The position numbers and the translations under genes were made by a program. The notes beneath the pieces were generated by a model. That model searched no databases. It saw only the letters and a program-made list of their open reading frames with translations, and had not been told where the DNA came from. From the NCBI RefSeq assembly GCF_004295485.1, contig NZ_CP036164.1, forward strand, positions 1,612,001 through 1,676,000: 64,000 nucleotides of DNA, in the 5' to 3' direction. Of the stretch, positions 42,434 to 51,799 are shown piece after piece. The DNA comes from Janibacter limosus (GTDB lineage Bacteria > Actinomycetota > Actinomycetes > Actinomycetales > Dermatophilaceae). Every line of letters begins with the position of its first letter. Within the stretch, counting starts at the first letter, position 1.

Positions 42434-42681
42434 GCGCACGACCTCAGGGAGATGCGCTCAACCTGCGCACGACCTTAAGGAGATGCGCTCTCCCCTGCGC
42501 ACGACCTTAAGGAGATGCGCTCTCCCCTGCGCACGACCTTAAGGAGATGCGCTCTCCCTGCGCACGACCTTAAGGAGATGCGCTCTCCCCTGCGCACGAC
42601 CTTAAGGAAATGCGCTCTCCCGTGCGCACGACCTTAAGGAAATGCGCTCTCCCCTGCGCGCGACCTTGGGGAGATGCGCTC
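42434..42681. repeat. Family A palindromic repeat, eight tandem units
   Basis: Units begin at 42434, 42465, 42497, 42529, 42560, 42592, 42624 and 42656 (period 31-32 bp). Each starts GCGCACGACC, has a centre TTAAGG in six units, and ends AGATGCGC or AAATGCGC. Terminal GCGCA and TGCGC pair, with CCTTAAGG self-complementary in the middle. The array begins 2 bp after the Lrp-like stop and ends 16 bp before the trpD stop; it fills the whole gap between the convergent genes. The first and last units are the most diverged. Confidence 0.95.
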
Positions 42682-42697
42682 TTGCTGCGTGTGCCCC

Positions 42698-43759
42698 TCA
42701 GGCAGGGGTGGCGTCCCGGGTGGCGTGCACCCAGCGCTCGAGCTGCTGGGCGGCCTGGCCCGAGTCCAAGACCGCCTCGACCGTGTCCATCCCGGCGCGG
42801 ATCGCCGCGACAGGGTCGGCGGGCAGCCGCGCACCGGACTGCGCCAGGGCGACCGCCGCACCCGCGTTGAGCACCACGGCGTCCCGCACGGGACCGGTGT
42901 CACCGGCGAACAGCCGCCGGGCGACCTCGGCGTTGACCGCTGCGTCCCCACCGCGAAGGGAGTCCAGCGGGCTGCGCTGCAGACCCACCTCCTCCGGCGA
43001 CAGGTCGAGCTCGCTGACCCGGCCACCGGCAACCCACCACACGTGCGAGGAGTCCGCGACCGTCAGCTCGTCGAGGCCGTCGTCCCCGCGGAAGACCAGG
43101 GCATCCGTCCGCCGGTCGGCGAAGACCCCGGCCATGAGGGGCGCCACGCGCTCGTCGGCGACCCCCACGACCGAGTAGGTCGGGCGGCTCGGGTTGGTCA
43201 TCGGTCCCAGGACGTTGAGCGCCGTCCCGACCCCGAGGTCGCGCCGGGGCGCCGCCGTGTGGCGGAAGGAGGGGTGGAAGGTCTGGGCGAAGCAGAAGGT
43301 GATGCCCGCGAGCTCGGCGACGCTCGTGACCGCCTCGGGAGGAAGGGAGAGGTCGACCCCGAGCGCCTCGAGGACGTCAGCGGAGCCGGACTTCGACGAC
43401 GAGGCGCGGTTGCCGTGCTTGACGACCCTGACGCCGGTCGCAGCGATGCAGATCGAGGCCATCGTCGAGATGTTGACCGTGCCGGCCATGTCGCCGCCGG
43501 TGCCGACGATGTCCAGGGTCGGCCCGGCCACCTCGATCGGGAGCGCGTGCTCGAGCATGACGTCGGCCAGGGCCCTCAGCTCGGTGACGGTCTCCCCCTT
43601 CGCCCGCAGGGCCACGAGGAACCCGGCGATCTGCGCAGGAGCGGCGTCGCCGGACATCATCTCGCGCATGGCCCACGACGTCTCGTCCGACGAGAGGTCG
43701 CGGCCGGCGAGGAGCGTGGTGAGGACGGCGGGCCAGGTGTGCGTGCCCGTCGCGGTCAT
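42698..43759 (-). CDS. trpD: Anthranilate phosphoribosyltransferase
   Basis: Second step of tryptophan synthesis: transfers phosphoribose from PRPP to anthranilate. 353 residues. [20 protein letters not shown] is the PRPP-binding motif, followed by [23 protein letters not shown] with the conserved KHGN, and [14 protein letters not shown]. Length and motifs are standard. The ATG at 43759 overlaps the receiver-like gene stop by 4 bp. Other trp genes are not in the window; trpD beside ctaE is a known actinobacterial arrangement. Confidence 0.94.
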   Translation of the reverse strand: MTATGTHTWPAVLTTLLAGRDLSSDETSWAMREMMSGDAAPAQIAGFLVALRAKGETVTELRALADVMLEHALPIEVAGPTLDIVGTGGDMAGTVNISTMASICIAATGVRVVKHGNRASSSKSGSADVLEALGVDLSLPPEAVTSVAELAGITFCFAQTFHPSFRHTAAPRRDLGVGTALNVLGPMTNPSRPTYSVVGVADERVAPLMAGVFADRRTDALVFRGDDGLDELTVADSSHVWWVAGGRVSELDLSPEEVGLQRSPLDSLRGGDAAVNAEVARRLFAGDTGPVRDAVVLNAGAAVALAQSGARLPADPVAAIRAGMDTVEAVLDSGQAAQQLERWVHATRDATPA

Positions 43760-44220
43760 CGGTGGGACACGCCTCGGGCGAGGTCGGCCACCGCGTCAGC
43801 GAGGGCGATCGGGTCGAGGGGGTGCGGGACCGCGGCGTCGGCCATCGACCAGGTCGCCAGCCAGCCGTCCTGCGGGCGACCGGTGAGGACGAGCACCGGC
43901 GGGCACTCGTGGATCTCGGACTTCAGCTGACGGCACAGCCCCATGCCGCCGAGCTTGGCAGCCTCACCGTCGAGCACCAGGAGGTCGATCCCGCCGGCCT
44001 CGACCGCCTCGATGACCGCGTCGGCCGTCGCACACTCACGCCACCCCGCGATCTCGACGTCCTTGGCAGGGCGACGGCCGATGGCCGCACGCACGACGTC
44101 CCGCGTGGTGATGTTGTCGCTGTGCAGGAGGATCTGCACCGACACGACGTCGCGTGCCCCGGCCCCGACGAGCGCGTTGGACGCAGGGGCGGAGGGAGTC
44201 TGCTGGGGGGTACCGGTCAT
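43756..44220 (-). CDS. Stand-alone receiver-like protein, atypical
   Basis: 154 residues. A Pro/Ala-rich N-terminus of about 30 residues precedes a CheY-like fold: [21 protein letters not shown], the central [17 protein letters not shown] and [12 protein letters not shown]. The usual acceptor Asp in LVLD is present, but the first acidic pair is reduced to HSDN and the conserved Lys after strand 5 is replaced (AAVPHPLDP). So phosphorylation is doubtful. It has no output domain. It is coupled to trpD by a 4-bp overlap and diverges from ctaE. TACGAT ends 7 nt before the ATG at 44220. Confidence 0.75.
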   Translation of the reverse strand: MTGTPQQTPSAPASNALVGAGARDVVSVQILLHSDNITTRDVVRAAIGRRPAKDVEIAGWRECATADAVIEAVEAGGIDLLVLDGEAAKLGGMGLCRQLKSEIHECPPVLVLTGRPQDGWLATWSMADAAVPHPLDPIALADAVADLARGVSHR

Positions 44221-44227
44221 GGCCAAG

Positions 44228-44233
44228 ATCGTA
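44228..44233 (-). promoter_or_regulatory. -10 element of the receiver-like/trpD operon, leaderless type
   Basis: TACGAT on the minus strand, then 7 nt (CTTGGCC), then ATG at 44220. Confidence 0.5.
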
Positions 44234-44295
44234 GCGGTGAGGGGGCTCACGAGACTCGCGGAGGGGGGTGGCGCACAACCGCGTCGCCTTATGGA

Positions 44296-44301
44296 CATAA
44301 T
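44296..44301 (+). promoter_or_regulatory. -10 element of the ctaE-qcrCAB operon, leaderless type
   Basis: CATAAT, then 6 nt (GGGCCC), then GTG at 44308. It is a good -10 and stands out in the GC-rich background. Its spacing argues for a leaderless transcript. Confidence 0.6.
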
Positions 44302-44307
44302 GGGCCC

Positions 44308-44970
44308 GTGGCCACTGCAACCTCCCTGCCTTCAAACGTGTCCGGGCACTCTGTCGTAGACCCCTCCATGGGTCCGGTCAGCCGACCCAACATGGTGTCT
44401 GTCGGCACCATCGTCTGGCTGTCCAGCGAGCTGATGTTCTTCGCCGGGCTCTTCGCGATCTTCTTCACGGTCCGGTCGATGCGACCCGACCTGTGGGAGC
44501 ACAACATCGAGATGCTCAACGTGCCCTTCGCGGCCGCCAACACCCTGATCCTCGTGGTCTCGTCGGTGTGGTGCCAGCTGGGCGTCCTCAAGGCCGAGCA
44601 CGGGCAGAAGTCGCGTACGGGCTCCCTGCTCAACGTCGCCGGCTGGGGCATGCGTGAGTGGTACGTCCTCACCTACATCTTCGGCGCGATCTTCGTCTCG
44701 GGTCAGGTCCTCGAGTACGCCACGCTCGTCAGCGAGGGCGTGACGATCTCGACGGACTCCTGGTCCTCGATCTTCTACCTGACCACGGGACTGCACGGCA
44801 TCCACGTCACGGGCGGGCTGATCGCCTTCCTGCTGATCATCGGCCGTACCTACACCACCCGTGACTACAGCCACGCCCAGCAGACCGGTGCCGTCGTCAC
44901 CTCGTACTACTGGCACTTCGTCGACGTCGTGTGGATCGCGCTCTTCGCGGCGATCTACCTCCTGGGATGA
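44308..44970 (+). CDS. ctaE: Cytochrome c oxidase subunit III
   Basis: Membrane subunit of the aa3 oxidase. 220 residues with five transmembrane helices. Marks include [22 protein letters not shown] with the conserved Glu, [38 protein letters not shown] and [25 protein letters not shown], the usual ending. The start is GTG at 44308. It leads a four-gene operon, ctaE-qcrC-qcrA-qcrB, joined to qcrC by a potential ATGA overlap. This order is the standard actinobacterial one and supports a bc1-aa3 supercomplex. Confidence 0.95.
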   Translation: MATATSLPSNVSGHSVVDPSMGPVSRPNMVSVGTIVWLSSELMFFAGLFAIFFTVRSMRPDLWEHNIEMLNVPFAAANTLILVVSSVWCQLGVLKAEHGQKSRTGSLLNVAGWGMREWYVLTYIFGAIFVSGQVLEYATLVSEGVTISTDSWSSIFYLTTGLHGIHVTGGLIAFLLIIGRTYTTRDYSHAQQTGAVVTSYYWHFVDVVWIALFAAIYLLG

Positions 44971-45026
44971 TCCTGATGCGTCGCCCCTCGCCCCGCTCCC
45001 CCCGCCCCAAGAGGACAGGACTCGCT

Positions 45027-45809
45027 ATGCCCACCCTCTCTCGCCGTCACCCTGCGGCGATTGCGCTGCTGCTCATGCTCGGCCTCTTCGTGACCGGCAC
45101 TGCCTATGCCGCGATGGCGCCCAAGCAGGCCGAGGCGTCGGTGACCGCTGCCAACAGCGCGGCCAACGGCAAGAAGCTCTTCATTGCCAACTGCGCGACC
45201 TGCCACGGCGCCAACGGCCTGGGCATCGACAAGACCGGGCCCAGTCTGGCCGGTGTGGGTGCCGCATCCGTCGACTTCCAGATGGGCACCGGCAGGATGC
45301 CGATGACCGAGCCCGGCGTGCAGGCCAAGGCCGGCGGCCAGGTCAAGTTCTCGCAGGACGAGATCTCCGACATCGCCGCCTACGTCGCCTCGCTCGGCCC
45401 CGGTCCCGCCGTGCCCGACTCCGAGTACACCGACGCATCCAAGGGCGACCCGGGCAAGGGTGGCCAGATCTTCCGCGTCAACTGCGCCATGTGCCACAAC
45501 AGCGCCGGTGCCGGTGGCGCCCTGACTCGTGGCAAGGACGCCCCGTCCGTCCAGGGCGTGACGGGCAAGTACATCTACGAGGCAATGGAGACGGGCCCGC
45601 AGAGCATGCCGGTCTTCAACGACGCCAACATCTCCCCCGAGGGCAAGCGCGACGTGATCGCCTATCTCGACGCCCAGGCCGAGGCCGGCAACCCCGGCGG
45701 CAACCCGCTCGGCAGCCTCGGCCCGGTGCCCGAGGGACTCTTCATCTGGACGATCGGCCTGGGCCTCCTCGTGGGCATCGCCGTCTGGCTCGGCCAGAAG
45801 TCCGCCTGA
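45027..45809 (+). CDS. qcrC: Cytochrome bc1 complex diheme cytochrome c subunit
   Basis: Membrane-anchored diheme cytochrome c that passes electrons within the bc1-aa3 supercomplex in place of a soluble cytochrome c. About 260 residues. An N-terminal signal anchor (AAIALLLMLGLFVTGTAYA), two CXXCH haem sites (CATCHG and CAMCHN), and a C-terminal transmembrane helix (LFIWTIGLGLLVGIAVWLG). The start is uncertain: ATG at 45027 has AGGA 6 nt upstream, while ATG at 44967 overlaps the ctaE stop (ATGA) and would add 20 basic residues. Methionine ligands for the haems lie in later segments (GRMPMTEP, QSMPVF). Confidence 0.93.
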   Translation: MPTLSRRHPAAIALLLMLGLFVTGTAYAAMAPKQAEASVTAANSAANGKKLFIANCATCHGANGLGIDKTGPSLAGVGAASVDFQMGTGRMPMTEPGVQAKAGGQVKFSQDEISDIAAYVASLGPGPAVPDSEYTDASKGDPGKGGQIFRVNCAMCHNSAGAGGALTRGKDAPSVQGVTGKYIYEAMETGPQSMPVFNDANISPEGKRDVIAYLDAQAEAGNPGGNPLGSLGPVPEGLFIWTIGLGLLVGIAVWLGQKSA

Positions 45810-45849
45810 TCCACACTGACCATCGCCACACAGACAGGACCGACGACAG

Positions 45850-46974
45850 ATGAGTGAGCACACCCCGACGGGGGCACAGCCGCAGGAGCCCACGGGCTCC
45901 GAGCCGGTACGCCTCGACCAGGGCCACGTGCAGGGCTCCGGCGGTATCCCGGAGCGGTTCGCCAACCCCGGGCTGCCCCCCCACGTGCTGCGCAACGCCG
46001 ACCTCGACGAGAAGGCGGCCAAGCGCGCCGAGCGTCAGGTGGCGATCCTCTTCCTCCTGTCGATCCTCGGCACCGTCCTCTTCCTCGTTGCCTACTTCAT
46101 GGTCGACGTGCAGACCCAGGTCTGGGTGCCCTTCACCAACGAGATGAGCCTGTCCAACCTGCTCCTCGGGCTGGGTCTGGCCTTCAGCCTGCTGGGCATC
46201 GGCCTGGGTGCCGTGCACTGGGCCAAGACGCTCATGCCCGACACCGAGATCGTCGAGATGCGTCACCCGCTGCGCTCGAGCGACGCGGACCGTCAGGGCT
46301 TCGTCGACACCATGCTCGACGGCGGCGAGAGCTCGCAGCTGACGCGACGCCCCTTGCTCAAGGCGACCTTCGGGGCCGCGATGGGTCTCTTCGCGCTGCC
46401 GCTGCTCATCCAGCTCGGTGGCTCGCTCGGTCCCCTGCCGCGCAACGACCTCTCCGTGACCTTCTGGAACGGCGAGAAGGGCAAGGACGGCAAGTACCAC
46501 CCCAAGAAGCTGCGCCTGCACCGTGACCCCGAGGACACGCCGATCAAGCCCAGCGATGTCACCATCGGCTCCGTCTACCACATCCAGCCCGAGGGCCTCC
46601 TCGAGCTGAGCGACGACCTGCTCAACGAGATGAGCAAGGCCTCCGTCCTGCTCATGCGTCTGGACCCGACGGACTTCCAGGAGACCGACAAGGGCCGCAA
46701 GGCTCGCGAGTGGGGCTACCAGGGCATCGTCGCCTACTCCAAGGTGTGCACCCACGTCGGCTGCCCCGTCGGCCTCTACGAGCAGACCACGCACCACCTG
46801 CTCTGCCCCTGTCACCAGTCCACCTTCGACGTGACCAACGACTGCGAGGTCGTCTTCGGTCCTGCCGGGCACCCCCTGCCGCAGCTGAAGATCGCCGTCG
46901 ACAGCGAGGGTTACCTCATCGCCGAGCAGCCCTTCCAGGAACCTGTCGGCCCGAGCTTCTGGGAGCGTGGTTGA
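45850..46974 (+). CDS. qcrA: Cytochrome bc1 complex Rieske iron-sulfur subunit
   Basis: Rieske [2Fe-2S] protein of the bc1 complex. 374 residues. Three transmembrane helices in the N-terminal half (VAILFLLSILGTVLFLVAY, NLLLGLGLAFSLLGIGLGAV, ATFGAAMGLFALPLLIQLGG), longer than the single helix of mitochondrial Rieske proteins, as usual in actinobacteria. The cluster ligands are CTHVGC and CPCHQS, with a disulfide likely between the inner Cys residues. The ATG at 45850 is well placed 40 bp after qcrC. Ends 2 bp before the qcrB GTG. Confidence 0.95.
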   Translation: MSEHTPTGAQPQEPTGSEPVRLDQGHVQGSGGIPERFANPGLPPHVLRNADLDEKAAKRAERQVAILFLLSILGTVLFLVAYFMVDVQTQVWVPFTNEMSLSNLLLGLGLAFSLLGIGLGAVHWAKTLMPDTEIVEMRHPLRSSDADRQGFVDTMLDGGESSQLTRRPLLKATFGAAMGLFALPLLIQLGGSLGPLPRNDLSVTFWNGEKGKDGKYHPKKLRLHRDPEDTPIKPSDVTIGSVYHIQPEGLLELSDDLLNEMSKASVLLMRLDPTDFQETDKGRKAREWGYQGIVAYSKVCTHVGCPVGLYEQTTHHLLCPCHQSTFDVTNDCEVVFGPAGHPLPQLKIAVDSEGYLIAEQPFQEPVGPSFWERG

Positions 46975-46976
46975 TC

Positions 46977-48683
46977 GTGACCGCCAACACCCGTCCAGCT
47001 GACGCCCTGCGTGCAGACGACGCACCGGCCGCGGCCCCCGTCTCCCCCGGCCTGAAGAAGGTCGGCGGCGTCGCCGGCTGGATCGACGACCGGACCGGCG
47101 CCGCCAAGGGCGTCGGATACCTCATGAAGAAGGTCTTCCCCGACCACTGGTCCTTCATGCTCGGTGAGATCGCGATGTACTCGATGATCGTGTGCATGCT
47201 CACCGGGGTCTTCCTGACCTTCTGGTTCGACCCGTCGATGGCCCACACCACCTACGAGGGCAGCTACGCACCCCTGCAGGGTGTGCAGATGTCCCGGGCC
47301 TACGCGTCGACGCTCGACATCTCCTTCGACGTCAAGGGTGGCCTGCTCATCCGGCAGATCCACCACTGGTCGGCGCTGCTCTTCATCGTCGCCCTGTCGG
47401 TGCACATGCTCCGTGTGTTCTTCACCGGCGCCTTCCGCAAGCCGCGTGAGCTCAACTGGGTCATCGGCTGCGTCCTGTCGCTCCTGGCGCTCGTCGAGGG
47501 CTTCGCCGGCTACTCCCTCCCGGACGACCTGCTGTCCGGTACGGGTCTGCGCGCCGCGCAGGGCTTCATGGTCGCGGCTCCGGTCATCGGCAGCTACCTC
47601 AGCTATGGCCTCTTCGGTGGCACCTTCCCCGGCGACGACATCATCCCGCGCCTGTACTCGGTGCACATCCTGCTGCTGCCCGCCCTGCTCATCGCGCTCT
47701 TCACGGTGCACATCGTGCTGGTCGCGCTGCAGAAGCACACCCAGTACCCCGGCCCGGGCAAGACCAACGACAACGTCGTCGGCTTCGCCGTGATGCCCGT
47801 CTACGCAGCCAAAGCCGGTGGCTTCTTCTTCATCGTCTTCGGTGGCATCGCCCTCATCGCCGCGCTGGTGCAGATCAACGCGGTGTGGCTGCACGGTCCC
47901 TACGAGCCCAACGCGACCACGGCGGGCGCACAGCCCGACTGGTACATGGGCTTCCCGGACGGCGCGCTGCGTCTGCTCCCCGGCTTCCTGGAGTTCGAGA
48001 CCTTCGGCTTCACCTGGGCGTTCCCGGTCATCATCGGCGCCCTCCTGGTAATCCCGGCGTTCTACGGCGGGATGATCGCCTATCCCTTCATCGAGGCCTG
48101 GGTCACCGGTGACAAGCGCGAGCACCACCTGCTCGATCGCCCGCGCAATGCCCCGACGCGCACGGCCCTGGGCATGGCTGCCCTGACGCTCTACGGCGTG
48201 CTGATGTTCGCCGCGAGCAACGACATCATCGCGATCAAGTTCGGGATGTCGATCAACGACATCACCTGGATGCTGCGGGTGCTGACCTTCGCCGGACCGG
48301 TGATCGCCTTCTGGGCGACCAAGCGGATCTGCCTGAGCCTGCAGCGTCACGACCGCGACCTCGTGCTCCACGGTCGCGAGACCGGGCGCCTCGAGCGCGG
48401 CGCGGCCGGCGACTTCCACGAGGTCCACGAGCCCATCGACGAGCGCACCCGGTGGACCTTGGTCCAGCACGAGGACACTCCCCCGCTGGAGCTCACCTCG
48501 ACCGTGGACGCCAACGGCGTCGACAACAAGAAGGGCGCTCGCAAGAACAAGCTGCGGGCGAAGCTGCACTCCTTCTACTTCGACGGTGCGGTCGAGCCGG
48601 TCACTCCGGCCGAGCTCGAGGCGGCGCACCACGAGCACGGTCACGAGGCCATCGAGTCCGCGGACAAGGTCTCCACCCACTGA
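46977..48683 (+). CDS. qcrB: Cytochrome bc1 complex cytochrome b subunit
   Basis: Diheme cytochrome b that oxidises menaquinol. 568 residues. Haem ligands are in RQIHHWSALLFIVALSVHML and YSVHILLLPALLIALFTVHI, and QPDWYMGFPDGALRL is the PEWY-like Qo-site region, here PDWY, as in other actinobacterial QcrB proteins. Eight or more transmembrane segments; a C-terminal charged extension of about 140 residues carries acidic and His-rich runs, ending SADKVSTH. The GTG at 46977 begins 2 bp after the qcrA stop. Last gene of the operon; a strong terminator follows. Target of Q203-type inhibitors in mycobacteria. Confidence 0.95.
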   Translation: MTANTRPADALRADDAPAAAPVSPGLKKVGGVAGWIDDRTGAAKGVGYLMKKVFPDHWSFMLGEIAMYSMIVCMLTGVFLTFWFDPSMAHTTYEGSYAPLQGVQMSRAYASTLDISFDVKGGLLIRQIHHWSALLFIVALSVHMLRVFFTGAFRKPRELNWVIGCVLSLLALVEGFAGYSLPDDLLSGTGLRAAQGFMVAAPVIGSYLSYGLFGGTFPGDDIIPRLYSVHILLLPALLIALFTVHIVLVALQKHTQYPGPGKTNDNVVGFAVMPVYAAKAGGFFFIVFGGIALIAALVQINAVWLHGPYEPNATTAGAQPDWYMGFPDGALRLLPGFLEFETFGFTWAFPVIIGALLVIPAFYGGMIAYPFIEAWVTGDKREHHLLDRPRNAPTRTALGMAALTLYGVLMFAASNDIIAIKFGMSINDITWMLRVLTFAGPVIAFWATKRICLSLQRHDRDLVLHGRETGRLERGAAGDFHEVHEPIDERTRWTLVQHEDTPPLELTSTVDANGVDNKKGARKNKLRAKLHSFYFDGAVEPVTPAELEAAHHEHGHEAIESADKVSTH

Positions 48684-48700
48684 CCTGGGTCAGACAGCAC

Positions 48701-48740
48701 GACGACGGGCCCCGGAGGACATCCTCCGGGGCCCGTCGTC
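48701..48740 (+). terminator. Strong terminator after qcrB
   Basis: Left arm 48701-48719 (GACGACGGGCCCCGGAGGA) and its exact complement 48722-48740 make a 19-bp stem with a 2-nt loop, 18 bp after the qcrB stop. Confidence 0.8.
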
Positions 48741-48798
48741 GTCACGCGTGTTTCCTTGTCGTGGACCGAGGCGAAGGGAGGTGCCACCCGGTGCGAGG

Positions 48799-50073
48799 AT
48801 GTCCCCGACGATGATCACCCGCCGCCCCCCACGGGCCACCCCTGTCACCGCGCCCTTGGCCCTCACCACGGTCCTGCTCGCGCTGCTCGGCATGTTCGGC
48901 CCCTTCTCGATCGACGCTGCCTTCCCGGCCTTCCAGGAGATGGGCGAGGACTTCGCTGCATCCGAGGCATCGATGCAGCTGGTGGTCAGTGCCTACCTCG
49001 GCGCCTTCGCGGTGATGAGCCTCTTCCACGGGCCCCTCAGCGACGCCGTCGGACGCAAGCCGGTCATGGTCACTGGCGCCGCCGTCTACGCCCTGGCGTC
49101 GATCGGGTGCGCGCTCTCTCCTTCGCTGCCGGTGCTCCTCGCCTTCCGAGTGCTGCAGGGCATGTCGGCCGGCGCGGGGACGATCGTCTCGCGCACGGTC
49201 GTGCGCGACCTCTTCGAGGGAGCCCGCGCCCAGCGCCTCATGGCGACCATCGCGATGATCTTCGGCATCTCCCCCGCACTCGCGCCGATCATCGGAGGGT
49301 GGCTGCTCCTGTCGGGCCCCTGGCCCCTGGTCTTCTGGTTCCTCTGCGGCTTCGGCGCCTTCATCGCCATCGCGGTGCTCGTCCTGCTCCCGGAGAGCCA
49401 CCCCCCGGAGCGACGCACTCCCGTGGACGTCCGCTCCATCCTCGGCGGAGTCATGGCGGTGGCGCGGATGCGACGCTTCCAGGTGCTCTCGGCCGCGTCC
49501 GCCTTCTCCTTCGCGGGGCAGTTCCTGTACATCGGCGCCGCGCCGATCTTCGTCGTCTCCCTGCTGGGCAAGGGGGCCCAGGACTTCTGGGTCTTCTTCG
49601 TCCCCATGGTCAGCGGGATGATCCTGGGCTCCTTCACCAACAGCCGCCTCGCCGGGAGGGTCTCCGGGGACCGTCTGATCGTCAGCGGTCAGGCCGTCGC
49701 CCTCACCGGGGCCATCGTGGGGCTGGGGCTGGCCCTCCTGCCGGCCACAGCGGAGCTGCCCTGGGCCGTCGTGGGTCCCACCGCCATCGCCTTCGGGACG
49801 GGGATCTCCCTTCCCGTCTACCAGCTCGCCCTGCTCGATGCCGTCCCGCACGCGCGGGGCACGGCTGCCTCGGTGTCGACCTTCGTCATGCTGCTGCTCA
49901 ATGCGACCCTCACGGCCGTCGTCGTGCCCATCGCCGCGACCTCACTGGCCGGGCTGGCCGCGACGAGCCTCGGGCTGCTGGCCCTCGGCATCGCCTTGTT
50001 CCACCTGTACCGCCGGTCCGCGCGACCCCCGCGCACGGTCCCCGTCCAACCACTCGTCCCGGAGGTGACCTGA
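48799..50073 (+). CDS. MFS drug-resistance transporter (Bcr/CflA type)
   Basis: Predicted proton-coupled exporter of the DHA1 family. 424 residues with 12 transmembrane helices. Signature stretches are LLGMFGPFSIDAAFPAFQEM (TM1), the loop motif GPLSDAVGRKPVMVTGA, and VLQGMSAGAGTIVSRTVVRDLF (motif C region), all as in Bcr/CflA. Substrate unknown. Start is uncertain between ATG at 48799 and 48811; neither has a strong ribosome binding site. It sits between the bc1 and aa3 operons, and the metallopeptidase gene follows 1 bp after its stop. Confidence 0.85.
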   Translation: MSPTMITRRPPRATPVTAPLALTTVLLALLGMFGPFSIDAAFPAFQEMGEDFAASEASMQLVVSAYLGAFAVMSLFHGPLSDAVGRKPVMVTGAAVYALASIGCALSPSLPVLLAFRVLQGMSAGAGTIVSRTVVRDLFEGARAQRLMATIAMIFGISPALAPIIGGWLLLSGPWPLVFWFLCGFGAFIAIAVLVLLPESHPPERRTPVDVRSILGGVMAVARMRRFQVLSAASAFSFAGQFLYIGAAPIFVVSLLGKGAQDFWVFFVPMVSGMILGSFTNSRLAGRVSGDRLIVSGQAVALTGAIVGLGLALLPATAELPWAVVGPTAIAFGTGISLPVYQLALLDAVPHARGTAASVSTFVMLLLNATLTAVVVPIAATSLAGLAATSLGLLALGIALFHLYRRSARPPRTVPVQPLVPEVT

Positions 50074-50074
50074 C

Positions 50075-50455
50075 GTGGTCGAGATCAGCCGGGAGGACTT
50101 CGAGCTGGTGGTGAGCGACGCCCTGGACCAGGTCCCCCAGGAGCTGCTCGCGATGCTCGACAACGTCGCCTTCTTCGTCGAGGACGAGCCCGGCCACGAG
50201 CACGCCGACCCGCACCTGTCCCCCGAGGACAACAGCGAGCTGCTCGGGATCTACCTCGGGATCCCACTGACCGAGCGCGACGGCATGTGGCCGGGCGCGC
50301 TCCCTGACCGCATCGTGCTCTTCAGAGGGCCCCTGAGCAGGATGTGCCAGGACCTCGAGGAGCTGCGGGAGGAGATCGCGATCACGATCGTGCACGAGGC
50401 CGGTCACCACGTCGGGATCGACGAGGAGCGTCTCCACGAGCTCGGCTGGGGTTGA
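50075..50455 (+). CDS. Metallopeptidase family protein (zincin fold)
   Basis: 126 residues. The HEXXH-type motif HEAGHHVGI near the C-terminus, with a Glu at a later position (DEERLHELGWG), fits the compact 'minimal gluzincin' family common in actinobacteria. No signal peptide, so cytoplasmic. Its substrate is unknown. The start is GTG at 50075, one base after the MFS stop, suggesting cotranscription with the transporter. The catalytic zinc ligands His, His and Glu appear intact. Confidence 0.85.
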   Translation: MVEISREDFELVVSDALDQVPQELLAMLDNVAFFVEDEPGHEHADPHLSPEDNSELLGIYLGIPLTERDGMWPGALPDRIVLFRGPLSRMCQDLEELREEIAITIVHEAGHHVGIDEERLHELGWG

Positions 50456-50528
50456 CCCGACCGGGGCCTGGCCCTGGCCACGAATCGTCGTCGCAGCGCC
50501 GTCTCAGCCGCGCGGTCGGCAGCGAGCG

Positions 50529-51740
50529 TCAGACCAGAGCGCTCTGCTGCTGCCACTGCGCGTAGCCGTACTGCCACACGCCGATGCCCTCGCTCGGCTT
50601 GAACTCACGCGAAGAGCCCTCGAAGTCGACCGGGTCACCCGGGATGGAGTTGTCGAAGAACCACTCCGCCGCGGACGGTGCCATGTTGACGCAGCCGTGC
50701 GAGACATTGGTGCTGCCCTGCGCGCCGACCGACCACGGTGCGGAGTGGACGAACTCGCCGGTCCAGGTCACGCGGACGTTGAAGTTGGTGTCGACCTTGT
50801 AGTACCCCGGCTCGCCCTTGTCGATGCCGACGGTCGCGGAGTCCATGATCATGTCTCGCTGCTTGCCGATGACGACCTTCATCCCCGAGCGGGTCTCGGT
50901 CTCCTCGCCGGGCTTGCCGCTGCTCACCGGGAAGGTCTTGACCGTGGCACCGTCCCGCGTGACGGTCATCTGATGCTTGTCGATGTCGACACGGCTGAGC
51001 TGCTGGCGGCCGATGGTCATGGAGCCGGAGAGGTCCTCGGCCACCCACTTGTCCTCACCGGTCTGGAAGCCGGTCAGCGGTGCCTTGATCGTCACCGTCG
51101 TCCCGGGCGACCAGAACTCCTTGGGGCGCCACATCAGCTGTCGGTTGTCGAGCCAGCACCACGAGCCCTCGACCTTGGGGCTGGTCGTGACCGAGACGGC
51201 CTGCTCGATCTTCTTGCGGTAGGCCGCATCCGTCACGACGGAGTCGAACTGGATGCTGGCCGGCATGGCCACACCCACGGTCTGCTGGTTGTAGACGATG
51301 CCGTAGGTCGCAGTGATCGCCGGCTTGTGCGTGCTGAAGGTCGACGTCTGCGTGCTCACACCACCCTGAGGGCCCGCTGCGGTGACGGCCACGGTGTAGC
51401 TCGTGTCCGGCTTCATCCTGGCGGTCGAGGACCACGCCTGGCCGGAGACCGCACCGGCGAGCTCGTCGCCTGCCGCCGAGGTCACCGAGACCTTGCTCAG
51501 GTCGCCGCGCATGACCTGCACGTTGACGACGGCGTCCGGCATCACGTCGGTGGTGTCCGCGGCCGGGCTGACCTTGATCTCAGCCGCGGGCTGGTCCGAC
51601 GTCGTGGGGGGATCGGTGGCCGAGACCTGGGCGGACGAGCTGGTCGTGGACCCGGGGTCGCCGCTGCCGCACGCGGCCACGACGAAGGCGAGGACAACGG
51701 CCAGTGCGAGGAAACGCACTCTGCGCAGGGCGGCAATCAC
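50529..51740 (-). CDS. Lipoprotein L,D-transpeptidase
   Basis: Cell-wall crosslinking enzyme that makes 3-3 links in peptidoglycan. 403 residues. Signal peptide with lipobox VVAAC (Cys24) predicts a membrane-anchored lipoprotein. Two Ig-like domains (about 50-135 and 140-240) precede a YkuD catalytic domain (about 248-372) with STNVSHGCVNM and catalytic Cys350, as in the LdtMt2 family. The start is GTG at 51740 with GGGGGA upstream. It sits between the metallopeptidase and ctaF and is convergent with the former. Confidence 0.93.
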   Translation of the reverse strand: MIAALRRVRFLALAVVLAFVVAACGSGDPGSTTSSSAQVSATDPPTTSDQPAAEIKVSPAADTTDVMPDAVVNVQVMRGDLSKVSVTSAAGDELAGAVSGQAWSSTARMKPDTSYTVAVTAAGPQGGVSTQTSTFSTHKPAITATYGIVYNQQTVGVAMPASIQFDSVVTDAAYRKKIEQAVSVTTSPKVEGSWCWLDNRQLMWRPKEFWSPGTTVTIKAPLTGFQTGEDKWVAEDLSGSMTIGRQQLSRVDIDKHQMTVTRDGATVKTFPVSSGKPGEETETRSGMKVVIGKQRDMIMDSATVGIDKGEPGYYKVDTNFNVRVTWTGEFVHSAPWSVGAQGSTNVSHGCVNMAPSAAEWFFDNSIPGDPVDFEGSSREFKPSEGIGVWQYGYAQWQQQSALV

Positions 51741-51799
51741 GGGACATCCCCCAAGAAGATCGAGACGAGGCTCCCGGCAGAGTCACCGCCGTGGACGCA

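Noticed and set aside
42434..42681. CRISPR array or minisatellite
   Set aside because: Spacers between units are about 7-8 bp and nearly identical; there are no unique 30-bp spacers. I treat it as a palindromic repeat array.
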